The notes beneath the pieces were generated by a model, which was not told where the DNA came from, searched no databases, and saw nothing but the letters and a program-made list of their open reading frames with translations. From the NCBI GenBank assembly GCA_964035545.1, contig OZ037769.1, positions 16,119,133-16,183,132 of the forward strand: 64,000 nt of DNA, written 5' to 3'. Made by a program: the position numbers and the translations under genes. The DNA comes from Bugula neritina (lineage: Eukaryota; Bryozoa; Gymnolaemata; Cheilostomatida; Bugulidae). This document shows positions 13,548 through 23,738 of this stretch, piece by piece; the stretch's first letter is position 1; each line of letters opens with the position of its first letter.

Positions 13548-14290
13548 ATGTATCGATCTCAGATCGATCTCAGCCAGATCGATCCATGGAAAGACGTCAA
13601 AGATCGACCTCCATCGTCTGTAGAGCTCGAACTCAGATCGATCTCAAGGCAATGAGACCATGGAAAGATGAAAGAAGTTAAAAAATACTGTTTGCTACAA
13701 TGTTGTCTGCTGATAAAAATGATAACTTATTGATAATTACTAAGCAAATTACTTAATAATTATGATAGCCACCTTTTCAGATGCCAAAACTTTGACTTTC
13801 AGTACTATGATTAAAAAAACTCAATTATATAAAATTATATTCCGTAGAAATTACCAAAATTTGGAGCATTTAAATTGAATTTAAATGGCTAGTAAAACTT
13901 ACTTTTATTACTTATTTGCTACGTAATTTCAAGCTTAACAATCCTGTAAGTTTATGAATAATTTGCAAGATAGCTATTAATTCTATTTAAGCTGTTGAGC
14001 TAAAAAAATAAACGCGATTATTTTAAATTGGCTATATTACTTTACACTAAAAGCTTTGTTGCGTATTGTTTACAAGCCCCATTAATTTTTAGACAGCAAC
14101 AATCTTGTTTTTTAACTGCAGCAGCTTTAATCATCCAGATTTGTGAACAAATTATACTACTAAAGTAATCTTCAATTAAGAGGAGGCAATTCCGTGAGAT
14201 CGATCTGACACTTTTCATGGAAAAACCATCTGAGCACATTTCTCAGATCGATCTCTGACTTTCCACGTATTGATCTGAGATCAATACATG
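13548..14290. mobile_element. MITE with GATCGATCT-rich inverted ends
   Basis: The left end (CATGTATCGATCTCAGATCG) and right end (GATCTGAGATCAATACATG) are imperfect inverted repeats. Further AGATCGATCT motifs lie just inside each end. The element interrupts unit a where units b and c are continuous. No transposase frame is present. Confidence 0.65.
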
Positions 14291-15193
14291 TAAAGCCAGT
14301 GATTTAGATTGTTGAATCCATTATAGAGACTGTTGAAGACTACAGAGACAGTAGACATGCTTCGTGAAAGTATCTCTGCTTGATAAATTTTCAGGTCGGA
14401 GAGGGTGGTAATTGTTTGGTAAAGGAAAAAAATATATGTGTGTATATGTATGAATATAGGAGTGCATGAGGAGTGGTGCATGCATGGGGAGCATGTGAAG
14501 GGGGTACAAATGAAAGGGCAGAGAATAATGTGAAATGTAATGAAAGCATGAAACCCACCAAGTGGCAGCATGACAAAATACATTAATTTAGTCGAATATT
14601 AATTACTCATGCATGAGAAAACAATATGCAAACATTGATTATTAGAGAAATAAAAATTTATACATATAAACCCACAAGTGATAATTGTAATAATGTTCTT
14701 TTTTTATTTACTAGATTTAAATCTATTGAGCTTTTAAATTCTAACAGTTTACCGGTTTTGTTAAAATGAACCCAGTTTAATCAATCTTATGAAGTATAAT
14801 GATTACTGATATCCAAATTAAATTTGAATGTTATGAAAATGATTGCAGAAAATATATAAACAATTTTGGTATTTTTTATGATTTTATGCATGTTTCAGCA
14901 ACTGTATAAAGTGTAGTTTGAAATATAGGCGAAAATAAAAAAAATCGTCAATTTAATCCAAAATTTTTCTATGAAGGAACAATATACAAACATTCATTTT
15001 TTAAAATAACATAATATGTACCAATATCTTTAAAATGAAACTATTTTTAAAAAAAAATTCGGTTATACCCACATTGAGTTTTCTCCTCATGAAATTGTGC
15101 GTAATTTAAAAATTTCAGGATTTCAACACGCAATTGTGATGAAACTTATGACAGCAAGAAGCTGAAACTTTTTTAATGTGATACATATATATA

Positions 15194-16914
15194 CCGTAAA
15201 ATGGGGTAACATTGGCCGTTTTGAGACTTATTTTGGGTGTCATATGAAAGGATTACAATATTCTTTAAAATTTTTGGATGCTAAATGAAGCTTATCAACA
15301 TATGCACTAAATGAAAGAACCATTTGCAGTTTGGGACTGCTAGATCTCCTGTGGTATTAAAAAAAGTAGGTGGCCAAAGTTACCCTATTTTCGGGGTAAC
15401 TTTGGCCGGTGTCGTTATTCTCCATGTAGCTAAAGTTAGCAGCACTTGGAGCTTTTTTAGCCAGTTAGAAATTAAAGAACAACATTATTCAACTTCATTA
15501 CTACAAAAAAAAAATTATTTTAGACAAAATGCAAGCTATAATAGTGTAATTATTGCATTGAAACCACAGCTATTCGAGGTACATTGTTAATAAGTGTAAA
15601 AACTTTTGTATATGTATAAAAAATCATGTATTTTGCTGGCAACATTGAATAAATCACTGTACAAGTTCAAATTCCATTGAATTTAATCTTAAATTCAAGT
15701 ATGCCCTTTCAAACTATAGGCTGTGGCAGTTGTCTGTAGATTTTTTAAATAATGCGTAATGTCTTCAGAATTAACTGTTGCCCATTCCGGTGCTATGTTT
15801 TGGCACAACCTGTGAGACAAGCTATCTTTATGTCTTGACATAAAACTGAGACTCCAGAGATCTTGAGGGTAGTTGCTTTTGAAATGTTGCACTCTTCTTT
15901 CACATTTGTCAAAATAGGTCTTGACTATTATTCGAAAGTCTGTTTTATCTAATGGAAAGCCCCATTGAGCCAGCTTTGTAGTAGGTATGGTCAACAATGG
16001 CTACCTCCTCTACTTGTGATAACACAGTTTGGTGTCCAGGCTTCAGCTTGTGTCTTCATGCGGCTCTGTTTTGTAGTGTTCCTTTGGTAATATCATATTT
16101 CTAGCCACTTCTTGTCAAGACTTTCCAGCTGTCAATTCTTGTGAATAAAGCAAAACCAATGATCTCCTCAGATATACCATATCTTGGAGATGTTACTTTT
16201 CTTTAATATTTTCTGAGTATAATTGTCTTGAAAAATACATTTTACAATGCATGGTCAAATTATTATATAAAAAAAAACATTTTAAACACAAAATTGCTGT
16301 CTGGGAACAAAAATGCATAATTCCCCATGTAATTATTTCATATTTCGGACTCTAAGTTGTTTCAAATATATAACTAAAGCATTGGGTATAGGTAAATCAA
16401 ATGATTGTGCCTTTAGAGAGTAATGTACTATGTGTCTGAAGTAACAAAAAATTCGCAGCGCTGCCAGAAACCTACTTTGGAGTACCATTTAGTCATGGCC
16501 AAAGTTACCCCAAATTCGTCAAAAATTGTACACAGTGAATTCAAGACACATATTTTGATTTTGGATTTCAATTTATTTACCTAAATTACAAATATCCTGG
16601 TTAAAAACTTACCAAAGTTCTTTAATACAAAAAAGAAAATGAGTCCAGCTTTTCTAATGCCTTCAAATAGATTAAAGTTGGACAGCGCTGAAAATCTTGT
16701 TGTCAAACAGGAAACTGAAAATGGCTGACAGCAAGAAGCAGCAAATAAGTATATCAATTATTTTTCAGGAATAGGATGCACCAATCTACAGTCAGTGCAT
16801 ATATACAATTAAAATATCTTTAGACTCCATAGATATAGCACCAGCTACATTTTAAACATTTTTTCCAAAGTGGCCAAAGTTACCCCAAGTGGCTAAAGTT
16901 ACCCCATTTTACGG
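15194..16914 (-). mobile_element. Pogo/Tigger-like DNA transposon remnant
   Basis: Inverted ends CCGTAAAATGGGGTAAC match at 22 of 24 positions, with TA on both outer sides (15192-15193 and 16915-16916), as for Tc1/mariner-pogo elements. Copies of GGCCAAAGTTACCCC recur just inside the ends and form a palindrome at about 15372-15405. On the minus strand a decayed transposase N-terminal region remains. The catalytic DDE part is missing. Confidence 0.75.
15695..15997 (-). pseudogene. Pogo-like transposase fragment (CENP-B-type HTH region)
   Basis: A 100-residue frame contains LAQWGFPLDKTDFRIIVKTY, FMSRHKDSLSHRLCQN and ITHYLKNL. These resemble the DNA-binding N-terminal part of pogo/Tigger transposases. 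The preceding VLSQVEEVAIVDH segment is readable just upstream in another frame, so the gene is frameshifted. No catalytic triad is present. It is inactive. Confidence 0.65.
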
Positions 16915-17340
16915 TAATATATTTTTTAGGTGCTGAAAATATCAAGATTATAGCTATTTGTAAAAGGTGGGTTTTAGGTGCCTAAAAATTGACAATTTTG
17001 AAAAATTACCAAATTTTTGGCCTAAAAACGTAATGCAATAGAATTTTTTTCTCAGCCCTATACGGCAGACTTTTTGCTTTAATTTGAATAAAATCATGTA
17101 TAACTATTATCCATAAAAGTATGAAAGGTTTGTCTTCAATGGTTTCCAGGATATAAATCCACAAAGTTGACCTTCGGTACTGAAACCCATGAAAAAAGTA
17201 CCGATTTTTTACCAACCTTTGCTCACAAAAAGTGTCATAACTACAAAACTATTAGGAATTAAAGGCTAATATTTGATATTTTTTCTATTGACATGTTTTG
17301 GAATACACTACTGAGTTTGTTGTTTGTTGAGTTTGCGTGG

Positions 17341-18528
17341 TAGCATAAATATATAATATATATATAAATGTAGTGAAATTACACTACACACTATTATTAT
17401 ATTATTCATTTATACTCACTGAACTGAGTATAGGGTTATTGATAAGCTATAGGCCTACATATAATGTATAAACAAACTAAAGGCGATTATCTAAAGCTAG
17501 ACAATTCTCTCAGAAAGCTACACAAAAAGAATAAGATTTAATATTGATGTGTATATATATTATGGCCACCTGCCAACAAGTCTTAATATAACTTATGCAT
17601 AATTAATGTACGTCTCAATACAAGCTTTAAACAAATAATCATAATATTGATTATGTTTATATTCATCATGTGTAGCTACAAGCTAATTTATAATTGTGTG
17701 ATAAACTTTCTGAATGCCTCCATTGAGAATTATAAGCACAGAAATGAAGATCATAATAGCACAGGTATGCATAGTGTAATTAGGTTCATAGAATTGTTCC
17801 CCTGATTATCAATAATGCAGAAATCCTAGTAAATAGGTTATTGATTTTGTATATCAGTTGATGTCTGCTTGATTTAACTAGTCAATACATTGTTTATACC
17901 CCAATTCATTATTATGATATACTTATAACCCATTAACATGCATGTTACTCTCATATAATGTTGAATTCATAGAAACTGTTGAAGGTTACAGAGACAGTAG
18001 AGTTCTAAAGAGACATAAAATATACACTTCTGTATAGAAAGAGTTATATCAAGTTACAACTTATATATATTAAACTATTTATACTTTATGAAGACACACT
18101 ACATTGTAATCTGTCGAATGGTAAGTTACTATTATTATAATATGAAGGAGGTGTTACCATGTATGTATGTGATATGTGTTATACTATTTACATTATTCAT
18201 TCTTGTATACCAAATTTATTCTTAATGATTTACAGAACCCGTAACCATGGTAACCTAGCATGATTTAAACTAAAGAAGAGAAAGCTGCTTCTCGAATAAA
18301 GAATAAAGATCATGGCATAAACTCTTCAAAGGTAAAAATATACATACATATATATTATACTATATGCAGTTAAATATATGAAACTTATATAGTTTATAAA
18401 GCTATAACAGATTATCTATCATATATATGTATGTAATATTAAGCGTTCCAAACCAACATACTGATTATACCTTCTCTAAAATTAGTATTACGCTTTGCTA
18501 CAACATTGTATGTTAATTGCGCATAGTA
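17341..18528. repeat. Tandem unit b of a roughly 1.2-kb repeat
   Basis: Begins TAGCATAAATATATAATATA and ends near TGTATGTTAATTGCGC. It aligns end to end with unit c. It holds a conserved donor-like site (CGAATG/GTAAGT, about 18120) and a 96-nt exon-like block at 18236-18331. Confidence 0.8.
18236..18331 (+). other. Candidate non-coding exon in unit b
   Basis: A 96-nt block sits between TGATTTACAG and AAG/GTAAAA. Its first ATG is followed after three codons by TAG, so it would be untranslated. Unit c has a block of the same length with the same borders (19538-19633). Both lie upstream and in the sense of the NTase-TPR copy 2 start at 20832, so they may be 5'-UTR exons. Confidence 0.35.
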
Positions 18529-19830
18529 CCATGAATATATAATATATATATTTAAATGTAGTGAAATTACACTACACACTATTATTATATTATTCATTTA
18601 TACTCACTGAATTAAGTATAGGGTTATTGATAAGCTATACTTATAATATATAAACAAACTAAAGGTGATTATCTAAAGCTATGCAATTCTCTCAGAAAGC
18701 TACACGAAGGAAATAAGAGTTAATGAGTTATACTTGCTGGACTATATATAGACATGTTGTATTGATCTGATAGAGGATAACTCTGTACAGTCATGTGTTA
18801 TATTGCTAGGAATCTGAGGCTATTCTATAGAACTAGTGCTACATAGATATATTTATGTTTATATAAGGAGGTAATTCACATAATGCCTGCTGTATACTTT
18901 GGCCACCTGCCAACAAGTCTTATTTATATAATATAATATTTTCTATGCAAGCTTTAAACAAATAGTTTAATGGATTGCATATTACTATTCACCTTTTGTA
19001 TTTACAGTTTTTATAACTGTGTGAAAGATTTCTTAATGAACAATTTCATTTTCAAATTTTTACATGCATGAAAATTCTAATTAGGGTCATAGAATTTTGT
19101 TCTTTGATAACCAATGACATAGAAATATTAGTGAATAACAATTTGAGTTGCTATTTGTTTATGTCTGCTTCATTTAATATCTCAATACTTTTTATACTCT
19201 AACATTCATTGTGTGTTGCACTCTGGTATTTAACTCATTAACATATATGTTATTCTCATAGACTGTTGAATCCATAGAGACTGTTGAAGGTTACAGAGAC
19301 AGTAGAGTTCTCAAGAGACATAAAATATACACTTCTGTATAGAAAGAGTTATATCAAGTTATAACTTATATATTAAACTATTACTTTATGAGGATATATA
19401 CTACATTGTAATCTGTTGAATGGTAAGTTACTATTATTATGATATGAAGGAGGTGTCACCATGTATGTATGTGATATGTGTTATACTATTTACATTATTC
19501 ATTCTTGTATACCAAATTCATTCTTAATGATTTACAGAACCCGTAACCATGGTAACCTAGCATGATGTAAAATAAAGAAGAGAAAGCTGCTTCTCAAACT
19601 AAAAATAAAGAACATGACATAAATTCTCAAAAGGTAAAAATATGCATACATATATATTATATACTATATGCAGTTAAATATATAAAACCTATAGTATAAA
19701 ATTACAGATTATCTATTATATATATGTAATATATATGTAATATATAGCGCTCCGAACCAACATGCTATAATTATACCGTCTCTAAAATTAGTATTGCGCT
19801 TTGCTACAGCATTGTATGTTAATTGTGAAT
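18529..19830. repeat. Tandem unit c of a roughly 1.2-kb repeat
   Basis: The third copy, longer than unit b because of extra sequence at about 18720-18890. It ends near TGTATGTTAATTGTGA, after which the sequence is unique. Confidence 0.8.
19538..19633 (+). other. Candidate non-coding exon in unit c
   Basis: Counterpart of 18236-18331, with the same 96-nt length, TTTACAG acceptor and AAG/GTAAAA donor. No open frame runs through it. Confidence 0.35.
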
Positions 19831-20831
19831 ATGTTGTCTGTGTTTAACGGATTGCTCAATCTTAGTTTATTACAATCACATTATAATTATGAACTATAAT
19901 CTAATGTGTATGCAAACAATTGTGGCTTTGCAAAGGGATATGTGCCTAGAAAACAGCTTTTCAAAATTCCAATTTTGAGGGAGGTAAAACTTTCAGCCAT
20001 GAAAAAGAATAGCCTAATACGTGACGTGTGAACGCCAGTAACTATGCTGCACGTGCTAACTATAACGCTAGTATTCAAAGTTGCTGAGCACAACATCAAC
20101 CAATAACGCTCAAGCAGTTACAGTGCGCTATATAGGTCAGCTTTGGTGTGCCCGCAATATTGCACAATCTAACCTAGTTTAGATCGATCGCAGGCATTCA
20201 TCCTAAAGGATGCATGTTTTTGCAAGGCTTTTTTCTAATGTTTACAAGCAAAATATAGTCTAATGTTATCACGTACACGATGTTATTTAAAATGTCAAAA
20301 AACTATAGATTGATATAATTCACATTTGCACTTCTATAAATATACAAATTACAAGCTAAAAAATTACATCTCACAGCCATATTTCTATAGTTATTCATTT
20401 GTATAGTCACGTGACCAGCAGGAATGCTGGCGCTGTTACGTCACATTTCCCAGCTCATTTCAAAATCGGCGTTTTGGCTGTTACCAATCTACACCCTCAA
20501 CTTCAACTAACTTTTTCTACCTTTGGTCAAATGCTTTTTGTCAATGCACGCTTAGAAAAACACAATACTATGTGTGTTTGACCTAAATGGCCATTGATTA
20601 GACAAGATAGAGCAATCCTTTAATTAAACAATTAATGTTCGAGCCTGAGTAGATATATATGTTTTATTATTCAATGTTCTCAGATGTATATTAATGTTCT
20701 ATTGAACTGATTATATATTGTTAAACATCTACCACAATACTACATTATACTATATGATAAATGATGACTTATATAAACTGTAAACTCACCTTTATTATTC
20801 AACACTCAGGTACAACATAACATGGTGAATC

Positions 20832-20921
20832 ATGGAGGAGCACATTGCTGAATTAGAGTTACTTTTAATAAAACACTTGGGAAAAGCAGAAAAAACAGGA
20901 AACTGGGTTGACTATGTCAAA
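20832..20921 (+). CDS. NTase-TPR copy 2, first coding exon
   Basis: Ninety nucleotides encode 30 residues starting MEEHIAELELLLIKHLGKAE. The exon follows an ACTCAG/GTACAA acceptor at about 20810 and ends TATGTCAAA/GTAAAA. It matches exon 1 of copy 1 (616-705) in length, phase and most bases, including the out-of-frame upstream ATG. Phase 0 fits exon 2 at 36481. The intron between them is 15.6 kb long because of transposon insertions, against 1.2 kb in copy 1. Confidence 0.75.
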
Positions 20922-22094
20922 GTAAAATATATATTTCATTATGAATAATATTGTAAATATATACTTATTATAAAATGATTAAGACCTAGAACATATTATA
21001 AGTATATTAAAATATAATATTATTATATTACATGCAGGAGTTACAGTAAATAAATATTATAATTATGCCTTATATATCTGTAGACATAAACAAATGATCA
21101 ATATTATGATTAGTGAGGTGCTGGAGTCACAAAATAATGAATAAAAATCTTATCTTTATTAGAATACACTGAAATATCTTCACTAAACAATTTTATATAA
21201 CATAGCTTGCTTTAGAAATATACTAATTTTATACTTCCATAGTTTATCCGTGCTTGAAGACATGTTAATTTAAAATTGAATCACTTTCAATGCATTTGTT
21301 AAACAAAGTGCACTACTTAAGGAATTTATTAAATTAAAAATTAAAAGTTAAGAATTATTTCATTTTGAAGTCTTCTTTCACTTATAGGCGCATAAAGCAA
21401 ATATTGATAAATTGATGGATTATTGATTTCCACGCAGAGAAGACAGCTGCAAATTATTATAACATTACAACTATGGGATGTAAAAGTTATTGACTTAAAG
21501 ATAAAAGCAATTAAAAGAAGAAAACTCTCTTTTAAATATATATCTCTAAAATAATTATACAAACTAATTTGAAGAATAAATATTTAAGCCGTCTATTTGA
21601 ATTTTTAGTTTGATATTTTTGTAATTGATGAAAGATAGATTTTTAAGCTATAGCGAGGTTTAATATATAAACTAGCCGGATAAAGATGCTTTGATCTATT
21701 GAAGCTATGGAATTGAGTAAGTTAAATTAACAATGTCAATTAAAAATAACTGCAGCAGAAAAGATTCTTTAAGTTTTAGTACCATGTGTTAACTCATTGG
21801 ATATTGCTGTCCAATAATATGACATAGATTTACCCAATCAAGAACTTTGAGAACTGTTCTCTGGCCAATAGGAGCCCAACGTGATTTTTTGAATCAAGCA
21901 GTGTCTGATATTGCCATAACGTTTACCATGGTATGATTCAGCCTGGATGTTTTTGAAAATGGCTGACATTTGCTATTACGGCCTACGTTAAGGCAAAGTG
22001 TGTCTATAGGGGATAGCCGAGTGTGTCTTATAGGGATATAATCTGCAGCTAATACTGAGCTATAAGTGATAATCATTTTGATAACACCTTGCTA
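20922..22094. other. Intron 1 of NTase-TPR copy 2, host part
   Basis: AT-rich sequence with no recognised exon or repeat. It lies between the donor at 20922 and the inverted terminal repeat at 22095. Confidence 0.6.
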
Positions 22095-22414
22095 AAGCTA
22101 CATGTACACAGGCCGATTTTTCATGAAAATCGGCCGATAAACTGTTAGCGATTTTTTAGGATTTTTGAAAAATCGGCGGTTTTTGCTTTTGGCCGATTTT
22201 CGAAGTGATTTTCAAAATTGAACATGTTCAATTTTTCGCCGATTTTCTGTGGAACCAGCCAATGAAAAGGTGACAGAAAATTATGACAGCGAGCAAAGTT
22301 AACACCACTGTTGAAATACAACCAGGAAGTAATTAATACGTTGCTATCACTATGATACATCATATATGAAATACAATTAAGTAAAATAACTATCAATAGC
22401 AGTAGTAGTAATGG

Positions 22415-22764
22415 TGTAGTGAGTCATGCAATGTACTAATATGAGAATCGTCTGCTCTCCGTTCGGGGAATACTAAGGCCCCTATGTAGCAACCAATCAG
22501 CAGCACCGGAAGAGATGCTTCCGACTCATGTGACAATTCCCGGGCAATTAACATTGATCACGTTGTTATAAGCGAGGGCTTGAAGTAGAAACATGTGTTA
22601 GTGGTTGACTTATGTATAGGATAATTTGATGTAATGTTTGCTTTGTATTTTATTGTGGATAATAAACATAATTACTCGACAACTACCCTAGTAATTGCTA
22701 GTAGAATAGCCAACTAAATACGCAAGTAGATAACTCACGCACAGTTTTTGCACGAATTACTACA
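22415..22764 (+). repeat. 5' LTR of retrotransposon 1
   Basis: 350 bp, starts TGTAGTGAG and ends TACTACA. It differs from the 3' LTR (27424-27773) at about four positions by eye, which indicates recent insertion. AATAAA at about 22660 could be the polyadenylation signal. Confidence 0.93.
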
Positions 22765-22765
22765 G

Positions 22766-22783
22766 TGGTGGCAGCAGTGGGAT
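22766..22783 (+). promoter_or_regulatory. Primer binding site, tRNA-Leu type
   Basis: TGGTGGCAGCAGTGGGAT lies one base after the LTR. It differs at one position from the primer site of retrotransposon 2, which is the exact complement of an animal tRNA-Leu(AAG) 3' end as I know it. Confidence 0.7.
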
Positions 22784-22799
22784 CTTGCGTATAACAGTC

Positions 22800-23738
22800 A
22801 TGGCAGAAGACGGCGCGGAGCTACCCATTCCACTAAATGAAAGTGAGGAAGATAATGTTGATATACCTGTGCAACCAGTAGTGTTAGAAGAAGTGAGAAT
22901 TCCTAGAAAGCCTGGTGAAGACAGATACCGGCTGAAGGCGCCCACCTTCACAGGCGAGGAAGCAGTAGAGCAGTTTATCCAGGAATTCCAAGATGTGATG
23001 GAAGTTGCACAGTGGCCACCAAGGGTGGCGTTGCTCAAACTCAGGATGGCGCTGACGGACAAGGCTAAGCCGTACGGAGCGGGACCTGACATAGACGGGA
23101 TCTTTGCTTCTCTGCGGACCCGTTTTGGTATCTCCCCCATAGATGCGCGGGCCCGCCTACAAAGGCTGCGGCGTGATCCTCACACGTCGCTACAAGAGCA
23201 CGCTGCCACGGTGTACCCGCTGGCGCAGATCGCGTTCCGGGATCTGCCTCAAGTACACCGTGAGAGGTATACTTATGATGCCTTCGTGCAGTCCATCAAC
23301 GACTTGGGGCTCCACCATCAGTTCCAAGCGAGGGGAGTCACCACGGTCGAGGATGCACTTGCGGTGGGAGAAGCCTACCTCATGGCGACTCATATGCACA
23401 GCAACCGCGTGGCTTCCCGCCAGGTGGCCACGGAGCACAATACTGCTTATACTGAACCAAATGCGGAACCCTCCGCGGTGGCTAATGTGAACCAGATGTC
23501 ACTGATGTCACAGATGACTGACATGCTAGATAAACTGGTCGCCACATTAGCTCCCCCAAGCCAGGTAGATACCGCCCGTGAGCCTTGCGGGCCGCAGGTA
23601 CAATCACCAGGCATGGGGCATAACTTCTGCTGGGGATGCGGAAGGCCAGGACATTTCCAGAAAAACTGCCCTCAACTCCAACAAGGGTTAAACTACCACG
23701 GCCCGCAGATGTTCCCACCTCCTGCGGGCCGCCGGTAA
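22800..23738 (+). CDS. gag: Gag polyprotein, retrotransposon 1
   Basis: Starts at ATG 22800 (MAEDGAEL). The central region, from YRLKAPTFTGEEAVEQFI to about VTTVEDALAVGEAYL, is a Ty3/Gypsy-type capsid (retrotransposon gag) domain. One CCHC zinc knuckle, CWGCGRPGHFQKNC, lies close to the C terminus. The protein would package the element RNA. The frame is open and aligns along its whole length with the gag of retrotransposon 2. It ends at TAA 23736, just after the frameshift signal at 23687. Confidence 0.9.
   Translation: MAEDGAELPIPLNESEEDNVDIPVQPVVLEEVRIPRKPGEDRYRLKAPTFTGEEAVEQFIQEFQDVMEVAQWPPRVALLKLRMALTDKAKPYGAGPDIDGIFASLRTRFGISPIDARARLQRLRRDPHTSLQEHAATVYPLAQIAFRDLPQVHRERYTYDAFVQSINDLGLHHQFQARGVTTVEDALAVGEAYLMATHMHSNRVASRQVATEHNTAYTEPNAEPSAVANVNQMSLMSQMTDMLDKLVATLAPPSQVDTAREPCGPQVQSPGMGHNFCWGCGRPGHFQKNCPQLQQGLNYHGPQMFPPPAGRR
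23687..23731 (+). promoter_or_regulatory. -1 ribosomal frameshift signal, retrotransposon 1
   Basis: Heptamer G_TTA_AAC (23687-23693) sits in the gag frame. A 5-nt spacer is followed by a perfect 10-bp stem, CGGCCCGCAG (23699-23708) with CTGCGGGCCG (23722-23731), and a 13-nt loop. Pol lies in the -1 frame. GTTAAAC is an accepted slippery type, as in arterivirus ORF1a/1b. Confidence 0.75.

Larger units (their letters stand above)
14700..17340. mobile_element. DNA transposon B, inverted truncated relative of A, split by a pogo-like element
   Basis: Sequence from about 14700 to 15190 and from 16917 to 17340 is the reverse complement of roughly 11860-10925 in transposon A. A 1.7-kb element is inserted at 15194-16914. 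The right end stops at GTTGAGTTTGCGTGG, missing the outer bases of the terminal repeat and the target duplication. It abuts the same flank (TAGCATAAATATATAATATA) that lies downstream of transposon A. Confidence 0.75.

Noticed and set aside
22145-22396. 83-residue minus-strand frame inside the TIR element
   Set aside because: No transposase similarity; it lies in AT-rich MITE-like sequence and is cut by the LTR insertion.
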